47,168 nt of DNA, from positions 1-47,168 of the forward strand of contig JAZNSN010000028.1 in the NCBI GenBank assembly GCA_045591315.1, written 5' to 3'. Source of the DNA: HGM04593 sp045591315. GTDB taxonomy: Bacteria > Bacteroidota > Bacteroidia > Bacteroidales > Bacteroidaceae. Shown one piece after another: positions 32,715 through 41,126 of the stretch; within the stretch, counting starts at the first letter, position 1; every line of letters begins with the position of its first letter. The position numbers and the translations under genes are program-made. Below the pieces are notes generated by a model. The model was not told the DNA's origin and searched no databases. It saw only the letters and a program-made list of their open reading frames with translations.

Positions 32715-33467
32715 TTAGATTTGTGGACGGCTCATGGTTGTGGTCATGGCCTCGATCATGCGTGCATAGATATTGTTGAGTTCTTCAATCTGCTTCGCCA
32801 TCCTCTTGGTCTGTTCATTAACCTGGCTTACAGCATCCAGATGTCCGCTGGCATTTCTCAACTGAATCTCATATACGGCATTCATACCTGTCAGGTTGCG
32901 GCTTAGTATATCCATCTCTTCCAGGTTATGGCCTAGGGCCTCGCTCTGTTGTGATATACGCTGTATCGCTTCGTTCAATGCGCGTACCTGCTCTACATAT
33001 TCTTCTGTAACATCGCCCATCTTCTCGGCAGTCTCCGGGTTCATTGTCTGTCCCCCTACGGCTCCACCGCCTAGAATTACAGTACCGCCTGCCACGGCTT
33101 CACCGGCAGTCCCGGCAATTGCCGAAACTTCGCCTGCCGTTCCGGCTACTATAGGTCCTCCTATGATTACAGGCTGTCCGGCAACAGCTGTGCCGTTAGC
33201 CAATGATTCCTCTTCGGCCTCCTCTTTCTTTTCGTCCTCTATTACATCGTAAGCACGCTCGAATGCCGAGAAGAAGAACACTATAACCTCAGTACCCATA
33301 CCAATGAAAAGCATCAGGTTGGCACCGGCAAGGTGCGTAAGCTTGAACAGAGTACCCAGGATGACAATTGCAGCACCCCAACTGTAAAAATAGTTCAGCA
33401 AAGTCTTTCCTCTTGGCGAGTCCATGAATGCCTGAATGGCTCTTAATATGCCTTTAGCCTTTTTCAT
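32715..33467 (-). CDS. gldL: Type IX secretion motor protein GldL/PorL
   Basis: A 250-residue protein with two membrane helices (about residues 27-46 and 50-68). Lys42, His45 and Glu60 occupy the positions that in Flavobacterium GldL (Lys27, Glu49) are in the proton path of the motor. The cytoplasmic part ends in a long helix (SQQSEALGHNLEEMDILSRNL). Between the helices and this domain, residues about 91-140 are a linker almost wholly of Gly, Ala, Val, Ile and Thr, unusual for a cytoplasmic segment. It starts 33 bases after gldK. Confidence 0.93.
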   Translation of the reverse strand: MKKAKGILRAIQAFMDSPRGKTLLNYFYSWGAAIVILGTLFKLTHLAGANLMLFIGMGTEVIVFFFSAFERAYDVIEDEKKEEAEEESLANGTAVAGQPVIIGGPIVAGTAGEVSAIAGTAGEAVAGGTVILGGGAVGGQTMNPETAEKMGDVTEEYVEQVRALNEAIQRISQQSEALGHNLEEMDILSRNLTGMNAVYEIQLRNASGHLDAVSQVNEQTKRMAKQIEELNNIYARMIEAMTTTMSRPQI

Positions 33468-33500
33468 ATCTTTTTTTATTTTCTTGCGTTATTGTTGCTG

Positions 33501-34985
33501 TTATTTCTTGCGGTCGGTTCCAGCATAGCTTCGTACACAACGGAATCCGACGAACGAACGTGACTCGTTCTGGTACTCGTAAGAGCGTGTAGCTCCCTGT
33601 ATGTATTTGGCAGGGTCTTTCCATGAACCGCCACGAGTTGTCTTTTTCTTAAGGCTATACGGGTCTTCCTTTGCAGCGCGGTATTGCAGATCAGGATTGA
33701 TGTCGCTCATCTGCAGTACTCCTGCTTCGGTATATACGGTAGATGTCCACTCGGCTACGTTTCCGGCCATGTCGTATAGACCGTTTGTGTTGGCCGAGAA
33801 TATTCCGCAGCGCGATGTTATGAGACTTCCGTCCTTTGTATAGTTGCCTTCATCGGGTTTGTAGTTCGCATAGTAGCATCCGGCATCACTCTTTGTGTCG
33901 TCCTGCTCCCATGGGAAGCGGTTTCCCTCCTTTCCGCGTGCGGCAAACTCCCACTCAGCCTCCGATGGCAATCTGTAGCGCTGTATCCACTTTGCCTGAG
34001 GCCCCATACCTGCAAGCAGATACTCAGTGCGCCATGCACAGAAAGCATTGGCCTGTTCCCAGCTTACACCGACAACCGGGTGGTTGTCGTAATTGGGGTG
34101 GCTGAAGTAGAGTTGCATGTATGTCTCGTTGTTCGCGTTAGGGAAGTCATTTACCCAACATGTAGTGTCGGGATATACATTGACGATATATGTATTGAGG
34201 AAATCGTACGGGCCAGATAGAGGACGGTTAATAGTCTCTCTTATTATTCCGCCGTCGTCATCTACGTATGCAGTGTCCTTCGATATAGTTACTACTTCGT
34301 CGTAGTTTACAGGAATATCGGTGTTCCTGTTGCGTTCTTCCGGGTTCAGCCTGTTCTTGCGCAATGCAGCCTGAGTATAGTCGTATATCTCGTAACGGTA
34401 GTTCATCTGCGATGCATCGAGCATCTTCTCGCCAGTGATAGGGTTTGTGATGTAAACGCTCTCTATGGCACGCTGTTCGTCCTCGCTCGGCTTCTTCCAA
34501 GGAATTGGTTTTCTCCAGTTGAGATAAGGCTTTATAGGTTCACCGTATTCGTCCTCAGTAATCTTGTAGGTCTCGTCACCTCCGTATGCCGGGTCGGCAA
34601 GACGCTCACGGATAATGGAGTCTCTGACCCAGAAGACAAACTGTCGGTATTTTGCGTTGGAGACCTCTGTTTCGTCCATCCAGAAAGCCTCTACAGAGAT
34701 ATCTCTTGAAGGTGCTCCTGTACCCCAAAGAGAATCGCTCTTCTCATGGCCGACCTTTATGGAGCCTCTTTGCACAAGTACCATTCCGTAAGGTGTCGGC
34801 TCGCTCACCGGTGTACCGCTCACTCCGGTAACCTCGCCGCCTGTTGTCTTGGCCATCTTGCTGCCAATGCCGAGCATGCTTCCGATTTTACTTCCTACAC
34901 TTCCTAATTTCCCACGTATGCTTGAGCATGATACCGTGGTCAATGACAGTACAATCATCGATAGAAAAAATATTTTCTTCATCAT
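33501..34985 (-). CDS. gldK: Type IX secretion lipoprotein GldK/PorK
   Basis: A 494-residue lipoprotein (lipobox LTTVSC, Cys20 of the first start). The mature protein is a formylglycine-generating-enzyme/sulfatase-modifying fold: VLVQRGSIKVGHEKSD, FWMDETEVSNAKYRQFVFWV, HPVVGVSWEQANAFCAWR, YRLPSEAEWEFAARG, NGLYDMAGNVAEWTS and RGGSWKDPA. In GldK this fold is structural, building the ring with GldN. Two adjacent ATG codons (34985, 34982) are possible starts; the first overlaps the stop of the sprF/porP gene. The large insertion at residues 140-240 is usual for the family. Confidence 0.95.
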   Translation of the reverse strand: MMKKIFFLSMIVLSLTTVSCSSIRGKLGSVGSKIGSMLGIGSKMAKTTGGEVTGVSGTPVSEPTPYGMVLVQRGSIKVGHEKSDSLWGTGAPSRDISVEAFWMDETEVSNAKYRQFVFWVRDSIIRERLADPAYGGDETYKITEDEYGEPIKPYLNWRKPIPWKKPSEDEQRAIESVYITNPITGEKMLDASQMNYRYEIYDYTQAALRKNRLNPEERNRNTDIPVNYDEVVTISKDTAYVDDDGGIIRETINRPLSGPYDFLNTYIVNVYPDTTCWVNDFPNANNETYMQLYFSHPNYDNHPVVGVSWEQANAFCAWRTEYLLAGMGPQAKWIQRYRLPSEAEWEFAARGKEGNRFPWEQDDTKSDAGCYYANYKPDEGNYTKDGSLITSRCGIFSANTNGLYDMAGNVAEWTSTVYTEAGVLQMSDINPDLQYRAAKEDPYSLKKKTTRGGSWKDPAKYIQGATRSYEYQNESRSFVGFRCVRSYAGTDRKK

Positions 34986-35932
34986 TGTAATACTCTTATA
35001 CTATTATGTTTATTCTTTTCTTTCTTAAACATGTCCAGGTTAATCTTGTAACCTAGGAAAATATCATGGTTTCCATTCTTCATTCCTATGCCTGAGGTGT
35101 AGAACTCATATCCGTAACTCAGTGTGATATTCAGCATTTCTGCTCCCAAGAATACTGCCACAGATGTACTAGGGCTATATGTTATTCCGCCAAAGAAGAT
35201 TTTTTCATTGTATTTGTATGTTCCCCTAGCCGTTATGTCGGTACGCCATGAGACAAAGTCTGTCATCACCTGCAATGAAGGATGTATTGTTATTAACGTA
35301 TTTTTTATCGGTATATTGCCTCCGGCTGTAAAATTAAAGTATGGGTCAATCTGTATCTCGTTCTTTTCGCCTAGCAGAATCAATGGGGAATTAAGGTGTA
35401 TTCCTGATATTCCGGCATAGAAATGTTTATGTTGGTATAGCACTCCTCCGCCGAAGTCAAAGGTGTTGCCATCGGCCTTGCCCGAAGGAAAAGCCGGGTC
35501 GTTTTTCTCTTCTCCAAGGATAAGCTTTCCGCCGTCGAAGGTGCTGTTCACAAGTCCTACCTGTACTCCTGCGACCATGCGGCCCTTGAACAGCTTGAAG
35601 CCGAATGCATAGTTAAGGTACAGATGCTGGTTCTTGAAGAGACCGATAGCGTCATTTATTACGCCGAGACCAAGATTATGGTCACCCCTTACAAATGGAA
35701 TAGGAGAATCCACATTGAGCAACATGCTTTTAGGGTTATTCTCAAAGCCTGTCAACTGGTTGCTGTATGCTGCATAGATATTCAGTTTGCGTGTCGAGCC
35801 GGCCGCAGCCGGGTTGTAGAAGCTTTGCATTTCCCAGTAGTGAGTGAAGTGCGCATCGAATTGGGCGCGTACATCTACGAACGCTCCAATTGCAAGTACA
35901 ATTATCAGTAACCACTTTTTCATTATCGGCAT
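34982..35932 (-). CDS. porP: PorP/SprF-family outer membrane protein
   Basis: A 316-residue outer membrane barrel with a signal peptide ending before QFDAHFTHYWEMQSFYNPAAAGS, the diagnostic PorP/SprF opening. The body alternates strands and turns (LGLGVINDAIGLFKNQHLYLNYAFGFKLF, LGYKINLDMF). Homologues sit at the outer face of the T9SS and anchor or guide a partner such as PorE or SprB. It is the first gene of the operon porP-gldK-gldL-gldM-gldN. Translation may begin at 35932 or, three codons later, at 35923, which gives the more usual MKKWLL signal. Confidence 0.92.
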   Translation of the reverse strand: MPIMKKWLLIIVLAIGAFVDVRAQFDAHFTHYWEMQSFYNPAAAGSTRKLNIYAAYSNQLTGFENNPKSMLLNVDSPIPFVRGDHNLGLGVINDAIGLFKNQHLYLNYAFGFKLFKGRMVAGVQVGLVNSTFDGGKLILGEEKNDPAFPSGKADGNTFDFGGGVLYQHKHFYAGISGIHLNSPLILLGEKNEIQIDPYFNFTAGGNIPIKNTLITIHPSLQVMTDFVSWRTDITARGTYKYNEKIFFGGITYSPSTSVAVFLGAEMLNITLSYGYEFYTSGIGMKNGNHDIFLGYKINLDMFKKEKNKHNSIRVLQ

Positions 35933-36327
35933 TTTGCTCTTTTATCAACGCGAAAATATGTGTGATATTATTCGCAGCTCTTCATTTTATTGCAAAAAGC
36001 AGCAAATTCAAGCCATTATGCAAATTTCGATAAAAAAATCAAAAAATCATGAATGTTGCCGAAAAATTGTAACTTGAAGCCTATGAAAGATTTCGATTTT
36101 TTGGCCCGATAGCACTGTGATGGTGCATACGAGCAGAGAAAACCAGTTTTTAAATGAACAATAGAGCCGGTTCTGATATTGACAAAGATTTTCAAATGCA
36201 GTTCTGTTTAGACAAGCAGATGTTTTTGAAGAAATGTGAACTGTTGATTTATACATGCAGTTTCTGTTTAAAAACAAGCAAAAACATGGATAAACAAGTT
36301 TATTTTACGCTAAAATGTGCAGAAATA
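35933..36327. other. 395-base AT-rich intergenic region upstream of the T9SS operon
   Basis: No gene is supported. It should hold the T9SS promoter on the minus strand; the best -7 candidate is TGAATTTG (36010-36003), one base off consensus with no -33 partner. Two imperfect direct repeats of about 30 bases (near 36196 and 36254, both containing ATGCAGTT, CTGTTTA and ACAAGCA) have no known meaning. Confidence 0.4.
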
Positions 36328-36768
36328 CTATTCTTTGTATAAATGAATATTCCTTTCCTTGTCCATTATAAACTTCTGGTCTATAGGGAAGATATAATGT
36401 TTTTCAACTTCTCTTGCATTAAAGTCTGCATTAGCTGTTGCCATAATTGAATAAGCCTTAACAATACCTCCGTTTATAAAAAGTATAGTAGAGTATGAAT
36501 CGGAGAGGGTATTTGACTCACAAATATCTTTTAGTCTGCAAGACATCCTGATATTTTTAAAATCCTTTTTTTCTGTATTGAAATATGGATAAACCAAGAA
36601 TATACTGTCATATTCTTCTTTGCAATAGTCTGCAAAAGAAAATGGTTCTCCAATAGCCTGTTTCTCAAGTTGAAACTCAAGCATCGGTTCAGCAGGTTTA
36701 CAACTGACAAATAACAATGTTGTCAATATTGTTATTATAATATTATTTAAGCATATATAGTTTACCAT
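36328..36768 (-). CDS. Hypothetical lipoprotein
   Basis: A 146-residue protein with an N-terminal hydrophobic stretch and a lipobox-like TTLLFVSC (Cys23). The mature part has no family that can be named; it contains KEEYDSIFLVYPYF and STILFINGGIVKAYSI, suggesting a small mixed alpha/beta fold. It lies 40 bases downstream of the next gene on the same strand. The AT-rich codon use differs from the housekeeping genes on either side, suggesting an accessory origin. Confidence 0.65.
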   Translation of the reverse strand: MVNYICLNNIIITILTTLLFVSCKPAEPMLEFQLEKQAIGEPFSFADYCKEEYDSIFLVYPYFNTEKKDFKNIRMSCRLKDICESNTLSDSYSTILFINGGIVKAYSIMATANADFNAREVEKHYIFPIDQKFIMDKERNIHLYKE

Positions 36769-36808
36769 TGTTTGCTTGACTTAAAGAAGTGCGATGTAAT
36801 CTGTGATG

Positions 36809-37441
36809 CTACTTTGTTGAATTGTTATTATTGAAATCCGACATAAACAGTACCCCATTGTTGAAATACTCAAACGCGATTGACATTGTTTTCATTAGAT
36901 TTGGATATTTTTCTTTATTGATATTATAAAGAACCTCAAACTCTTTTTCTTGGCTTTTGCCGTCTACTATATTTGACCAAAAGAATTGCCAGAATTGCAT
37001 TTGGTGCCCCTTTTCTATTTCTGATAAACAATGAATGAATATATCATTCTTTTCTTGCATTTTGTCGTGCAATAATGTTTGCAGATAATTAGGGGCGTCT
37101 GCATCAAGCGACGCTCCAACCGATAATGCTATTAGTCTGTTGCAGTATAGAGTGTCGTTTATTGCATAACATTCCGCGAGTGCCTTTATGTGTTCATATG
37201 CTCGACTATACATTGACAAGTCGTACCCATCTTTGTCGCTGTATCTGTATGTAGAGTTAAAATCGTCCCAATTTTCAGGAAACGCTCTGAAAAAATCCAA
37301 TTGCAATTTTTGGGATTGTGGATTTTGCAATAATGCCCTATATGCATTGTTTAGTCTTGCTGTGTCAATGGGAAAATATTGCGCTGCGATTGTTGAAAGA
37401 AACGTTGCAAACAGTAATAGTGTAAGAAAAAAGCGTTTCAT
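36809..37441 (-). CDS. Hypothetical secreted protein
   Basis: A 210-residue protein with a clean Sec signal peptide (FLSTIAAQ, cut near residue 20). The mature part looks helical (LNNAYRALLQNPQSQKLQLDFFRAFPENWDDFNSTY, then YEHIKALAECYAINDTLYCNRLIALSVGAS) and ends in a run of Asn. No family is recognised, though similar short secreted proteins with the PENWDDFNSTY type of segment recur in Bacteroidales beside DUF5675-like genes. It is the first of two AT-rich genes and probably co-transcribed with the lipoprotein downstream. Confidence 0.65.
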   Translation of the reverse strand: MKRFFLTLLLFATFLSTIAAQYFPIDTARLNNAYRALLQNPQSQKLQLDFFRAFPENWDDFNSTYRYSDKDGYDLSMYSRAYEHIKALAECYAINDTLYCNRLIALSVGASLDADAPNYLQTLLHDKMQEKNDIFIHCLSEIEKGHQMQFWQFFWSNIVDGKSQEKEFEVLYNINKEKYPNLMKTMSIAFEYFNNGVLFMSDFNNNNSTK

Positions 37442-37467
37442 AAGATTTATTGTTTCTAAAAATATAA

Positions 37468-37779
37468 TTACTCGGAGTTTACGTTTATTTTTATTCCATT
37501 ATGTCCGTAGTTGTCAAAAAAATCAAAAAGTTCTTTTGTTTTTTTCTTAGAATTCCAGACACTATAAGTTTCTGTCACTTTATCATATGAATAATTATCG
37601 CCAGGCAAGAAACAGCCTTCCGTGTGCTTTCCATAATTACCAGAATGAATGGCAATACCACTACGACCAGGCACGCTGTCTACATACCATTTATAAGTTA
37701 ATTGAATATCCGCTTCTCCTCTTTCTCTTCTTTCTGTATTTATTCTTTTTTCTAATTCTGTCTTAGAATGACAAAACAT
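37468..37779 (-). pseudogene. DUF5675-like fragment
   Basis: A 103-residue reading frame. Residues 37-60 (PGRSGIAIHSGNYGKHTEGCFLPG) match the C-terminal core of DUF5675 proteins, which normally read GI-IH-GN...TEGC. The N-terminal half of the family, including the GRLYIDG-type strand and the IPAGTY segment, is missing; in its place are about 25 charged residues and a start codon lying at the edge of a repeat-flanked element. This suggests a gene truncated at its 5' end by an insertion or rearrangement, though a shortened functional form cannot be excluded. Confidence 0.55.
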
Positions 37780-37895
37780 CGTTTTGTTATCGACGAGTTT
37801 TGCAGCAATAGGTCAAACGTAGCATAGCCGTAGGTTATGCCGTTCGGGTTGCGAAAGGCAAAACGAGTCAATGACAGTGCAAATATAGAATGACA
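37764..37895. repeat. Small structured element flanked by 10-bp direct repeats
   Basis: The sequence TAGAATGACA occurs at 37764-37773 and 37886-37895. The 112 bases between contain opposed TTTTGC and GCAAAAC segments near the ends and a central GCATAGCC-GTA-GGTTATGC hairpin. The arrangement is that of a short non-coding insertion with a target duplication, at the 5' edge of the DUF5675 fragment. Confidence 0.4.
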
Positions 37896-38036
37896 TAATA
37901 CAATAAATATGAGTACGGATTGTTATATCGGACTCACGTTAAATATGCGCATTTAAAAAAACAAAAAATAAGGGAAACAAGTTTGTTTTTCCTTGCATCC
38001 CTATTGAAAATCAATGGTTTGACTAATTGTTGAATC

Positions 38037-38258
38037 TTAATACTCCTCTTCGTCGAAGAAAAAGTCTTCCTTGCTGGGGTAGTCGGGCCATATATCCTCA
38101 ATGCTCTCGTATATGTCGCCTTCGTCTTCAATCTCCTGCAGATTCTCTATGACTTCAAGAGGTGCGCCCGAACGTACTGCATAGTCGATAAGCTCGTCTT
38201 TTGTTGCAGGCCATGGTGCGTCTTCCAGTTTTGATGCTAGTTCCAGTGTCCAATACAT
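38037..38258 (-). CDS. DUF2795 protein
   Basis: A 73-residue acidic protein. PWPATKDELIDYAVRSGAPLEVIENLQEIEDEGDIYESIEDIWPDY is a DUF2795 sequence, a short helical domain found widely in bacteria. The function is not established. It lies 52 bases after the adenosyltransferase gene on the same strand and may be the last gene of the metK row. Confidence 0.8.
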   Translation of the reverse strand: MYWTLELASKLEDAPWPATKDELIDYAVRSGAPLEVIENLQEIEDEGDIYESIEDIWPDYPSKEDFFFDEEEY

Positions 38259-38310
38259 ATCTAAAAATCGTTATTTTTGTTAAGTGCGTGCAAAAGTAAA
38301 CTAAAATTGT

Positions 38311-38850
38311 TTATATACAATGTTTTTCCCATATTTTTTCCTTGCCGTCGAGGAAGAGTCTCTGCAAAAGGAAAAGATAGTCCGATAAACGGTTGATATA
38401 TACCAGTATAATGGGGCTTATGCCAATCTCTCTGCTCAAGGATATGATTATCCTCTCGGCGCGGCGGCATACGGTCCTGCATACATTGGCACGTGCTGCA
38501 GCCTCATTGCCTCCGGGGAGAATGAACTTGTGCATTGGAGGAAGCTCTGCTTCCAACATGTCAATCATCCCTTCAAGAGCCTCGATTTCATCCTCGGCTA
38601 TAGGGCATGAGGCTTCACCGTCTGTGGCAAGGTAGCTCCCGATAGCAAGCAGGTTGCTTTCTATCCGTTCAATCCATGTTGCCGGGCACTTCTCTCCGGC
38701 CACGACATGCAGCATGCCCAGATGCGCGTTCAGTTCGTCGAGCGTGCCGTACGCCTCAACCCTTATATGGTCTTTCGGCACTCGTGTCCCGCCTATGAGC
38801 GATGTGGTTCCGCTGTCGCCGGTTCCTGTATATATGGTCGCTTTCTTCAT
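38311..38850 (-). CDS. Cob(I)alamin adenosyltransferase, PduO type
   Basis: A 179-residue enzyme that transfers adenosyl from ATP to cob(I)alamin, making coenzyme B12. The N-terminus IYTGTGDSGTTSLIGGTRVPKDH is the ATP-binding motif of PduO-type enzymes; VEAYGTLDELNAHLG, RTVCRRAERI and VYINRLSDYLFLLQRL are the other conserved helices. Length and motifs are complete. It lies 12 bases downstream of the methyltransferase gene. The organism has at least one possible cobalamin user in the window (QueG uses cobalamin itself). Confidence 0.92.
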   Translation of the reverse strand: MKKATIYTGTGDSGTTSLIGGTRVPKDHIRVEAYGTLDELNAHLGMLHVVAGEKCPATWIERIESNLLAIGSYLATDGEASCPIAEDEIEALEGMIDMLEAELPPMHKFILPGGNEAAARANVCRTVCRRAERIIISLSREIGISPIILVYINRLSDYLFLLQRLFLDGKEKIWEKHCI

Positions 38851-38862
38851 CTATTCTTGCTG

Positions 38863-39450
38863 TTATCTCTTAAGTTTGTAGTGCTGCTTCTTCTTCTCCT
38901 TGTCGAAAAACAGCACTCCGTAGCTGTACATGTCATAAGTAACAATCGTTTTCGGGTTCTCTATAATGCCTTGCCACCAATGGCGTGTAGCCTTGTCTTT
39001 ATGTATTCCTTCTATGACAATGACGCTCCTGTCACCGGTGTGCCGGAGTGCATTCTCAAGAATAGCGTTCCTGCATGGGCATTCGGCAATGTACACCATT
39101 CCGATGCTTCCGCACCTTTCAATGCACTTGGCGAATTCTTCCGTTCCTGTACCCTCAAGCATGTGGCATGCTACGGACGGCCTTGCAGCCTTCATAGCTT
39201 CTCCTGCGGCATCCGATGCTATGGAGATGCAGTTGCACGGCTGCATGTAGTTTGTTATTCTGAACAGCTCTCTGGCATGCTTTACGCTCATTCCGCCGCG
39301 CCTCTCAACAGAGCGGTCAAGATGCCTGTATGCGTAATAGGGCAACCGTTCCCTCAGTACCTCGGTAATGAAGAAAAAGGCAGAGGGGGATTGTATGCCA
39401 AACCCCCTGTTATGCCTTTTGCGGTTTATCCAGTCGCCAAACTTGAGCAT
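38863..39450 (-). CDS. SAM-dependent methyltransferase-like protein
   Basis: A 195-residue protein found with this opening (FGDWINRKRHNRGFGIQSPSAFFFITEVL) across Bacteroidota and usually called a class I methyltransferase. The glycine-rich motif I is degenerate here (CISIASDAAGEAMKAARP), and VYIAECPC and SVIVIEGIHKD stand for later strands. Substrate is unknown and activity is uncertain because of the weak motif I. It begins 58 bases after metK, whose product SAM would be its donor, and is followed closely by the adenosyltransferase. Confidence 0.7.
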   Translation of the reverse strand: MLKFGDWINRKRHNRGFGIQSPSAFFFITEVLRERLPYYAYRHLDRSVERRGGMSVKHARELFRITNYMQPCNCISIASDAAGEAMKAARPSVACHMLEGTGTEEFAKCIERCGSIGMVYIAECPCRNAILENALRHTGDRSVIVIEGIHKDKATRHWWQGIIENPKTIVTYDMYSYGVLFFDKEKKKQHYKLKR

Positions 39451-39508
39451 TTTCTCTGGTTTTGAGATTCCTCACTACGTTTCGGAATGAACGATGCCGG
39501 CCGGCAAT

Positions 39509-40801
39509 TTAGAGTGCGAAAGCCTCTTTTACCTTCTCCACATAGTCGAGCTTCTCCCATGTGAAGAGCTCCACTTCAATAGTCCTGGTATCGAGGTAAC
39601 GCGATGTAAACACTTTTGTCACTACTTGCGGAGTGCGTCCTACATGTCCGTACGATGCTGTCTCGCTGTATATCGGGTTGCGTAGCTTCAGACGCTCCTC
39701 GATAGCCTTAGGACGTAGGTCGAAGAGGTTCTTCACCTTCTCTGCAATCTTGCCGTCTGTAAGGTTCACCTTTGCTGTACCGTATGTATTCACGAACACG
39801 CTCACCGGCTCGGCAACGCCAATGGCGTATGAGAGTTGTATGAGTGCTTCGTCGGCAACACCGGCAGCCACAAGGTTCTTTGCGATGTGGCGTGCTGCGT
39901 ATGCTGCACTGCGGTCAACCTTGCTGGGGTCCTTGCCGCTGAATGCGCCTCCGCCGTGTGCGCCCTTGCCGCCGTATGTGTCAACGATAATCTTGCGTCC
40001 TGTAAGGCCGGTGTCTCCGTGAGGGCCGCCGATAACGAACTTTCCTGTAGGGTTCACGTGGTACTTGATGTCATCTCCGAAGAGTGCGAGTACCTTAGGC
40101 GATGTTATCTTCGCCTTTACGCGTGGCATGAGAATGTTTATAACGTCGTCCTTGATTTTTGCAATCTGCTCGGCATCGGCAGCAAGCTGTGCCTCCTTGC
40201 CTTCTGCTGTAGGCTTTACAAAGTCGTCGTGCTGTGTCGATACAACGATAGTGTCGATACGGACCGGCTTGTTCTCGTCGTTGTACTCTATTGTAACCTG
40301 GCTCTTAGAGTCGGGGCGCAGATATGTCATCTCCTTGCCCTCGCGACGAATGGCAGCAAGTTCGGTGAGTATAAGATGAGAGAGGTCGAGCGATACAGGC
40401 ATGAAGTTCTCTGTCTCTGTCGTTGCGTAACCGAACATCATTCCCTGATCGCCGGCACCCTGGTTCATCGGGTCTTCACGCTCGACACCGCGGTTGATGT
40501 CGGCACTCTGTTCGTGGATAGCCGAGAATATACCGCATGAGTTGCCGTCGAACATATATTCGCTCTTAGTATAGCCTATTTTGTTGATTACACGGCGTGC
40601 AATATCCTGCAAGTCAACGTAAGCCGATGATTTTACCTCTCCGGCAATAACTACTTGTCCTGTTGTTACCAATGTCTCGCATGCAACCTTCGACTGTGGG
40701 TCAAAGGCAATCAGTTCGTCAAGAACTGCATCTGAAATCTGGTCGGCAACCTTGTCGGGGTGCCCCTCAGAAACTGATTCCGATGTAAATAGATATCCCA
40801 T
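39509..40801 (-). CDS. metK: S-adenosylmethionine synthetase
   Basis: A 430-residue enzyme that makes SAM from methionine and ATP. SEGHPDKVADQISDAVLD (residues 11-28) is the methionine/ATP site, GAGDQGMMFGYAT the hexapeptide loop, TGRKIIVDTYGG and GGGAFSGKDPSKVDRSAAYAARHIAKN the later signatures. It is longer than the E. coli enzyme (384) through insertions common in Bacteroidota. A leader of about 220 bases with SAM-II-like features precedes it, so transcription or translation is probably repressed by its own product. Confidence 0.97.
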   Translation of the reverse strand: MGYLFTSESVSEGHPDKVADQISDAVLDELIAFDPQSKVACETLVTTGQVVIAGEVKSSAYVDLQDIARRVINKIGYTKSEYMFDGNSCGIFSAIHEQSADINRGVEREDPMNQGAGDQGMMFGYATTETENFMPVSLDLSHLILTELAAIRREGKEMTYLRPDSKSQVTIEYNDENKPVRIDTIVVSTQHDDFVKPTAEGKEAQLAADAEQIAKIKDDVINILMPRVKAKITSPKVLALFGDDIKYHVNPTGKFVIGGPHGDTGLTGRKIIVDTYGGKGAHGGGAFSGKDPSKVDRSAAYAARHIAKNLVAAGVADEALIQLSYAIGVAEPVSVFVNTYGTAKVNLTDGKIAEKVKNLFDLRPKAIEERLKLRNPIYSETASYGHVGRTPQVVTKVFTSRYLDTRTIEVELFTWEKLDYVEKVKEAFAL

Positions 40802-40898
40802 AGTTGTACTGTGTTGTGCCCGGTGGTACCGATATTCATGTGTATTCGGGCATGGTTAATAATTTGCTTGTCTGTTGTTCAAGCCCTCTTCGTAACTA

Positions 40899-41001
40899 TG
40901 TGTGGGATAACTCGATGCCGGCGATGTGCCTTTACAATGCCCTCTGAAGGGGCTTTTAGCATTTTTTACCGTGGTTGCAAGCAGTCAAATCTTTCCACAC
41001 A
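40899..41001 (-). promoter_or_regulatory. Competing pairing in the metK leader
   Basis: TGTGTGG (41001-40995), which includes the 5' side of the aptamer stem P1, is perfectly complementary to CCACACA (40905-40899) about 90 bases downstream. Only one pairing can exist at a time, as expected for a ligand-controlled switch. Confidence 0.45.
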
Positions 41002-41003
41002 CA
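40948..41003 (-). ncRNA. Probable SAM-II-type riboswitch in the metK leader
   Basis: Read on the minus strand, stem P1 is GTGG (40998-40995) with CCAC (40974-40971). The loop holds GATTTGAC and TTGCAA, and the 3' part holds GGTAAAAAATGCTAAAAG, close in sequence and order to the SAM-II core (GATTTAAC, TTGCA, then GCTAAAA). A pseudoknot can form between GCTT of the loop (40982-40979) and AAGC (40955-40952) after GCTAAA. It lies between a -7 box and metK. SAM-II is known from Bacteroidota and Alphaproteobacteria. Confidence 0.7.
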
Positions 41004-41028
41004 GCCTCTTGCGGGGCTTTATCTGTTG

Positions 41029-41036
41029 CAAAGGTA
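41029..41036 (-). promoter_or_regulatory. -7 box (TACCTTTG) of metK
   Basis: A full TAnnTTTG match on the minus strand just upstream of the riboswitch. The TTTG -33 element is not clear. The remaining gap 41037-41315 shows only a possible hairpin (41127-41158) and no gene. Confidence 0.5.
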
Positions 41037-41126
41037 CGCACTTTTGCCGTAAATGTTGCACTTATTGCCTGTTTTTTTCGAGCGAGCAATATTTTTTAAC
41101 TTATAGAATACTCCTTTTACAAGCAA

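Noticed and set aside
33501..34985. GldK as a sulfatase-activating enzyme
   Set aside because: The fold is shared, but the T9SS operon context and lipoprotein signal identify the structural ring protein.
36196..36290. Imperfect direct repeats upstream of the T9SS operon as a possible CRISPR or iteron set
   Set aside because: Only two imperfect copies with no regular spacing; too little to call an array or origin.
39494..39506. Palindrome TGCCGGCCGGCA after metK as a terminator
   Set aside because: It has no loop or T run and is too short to support termination.
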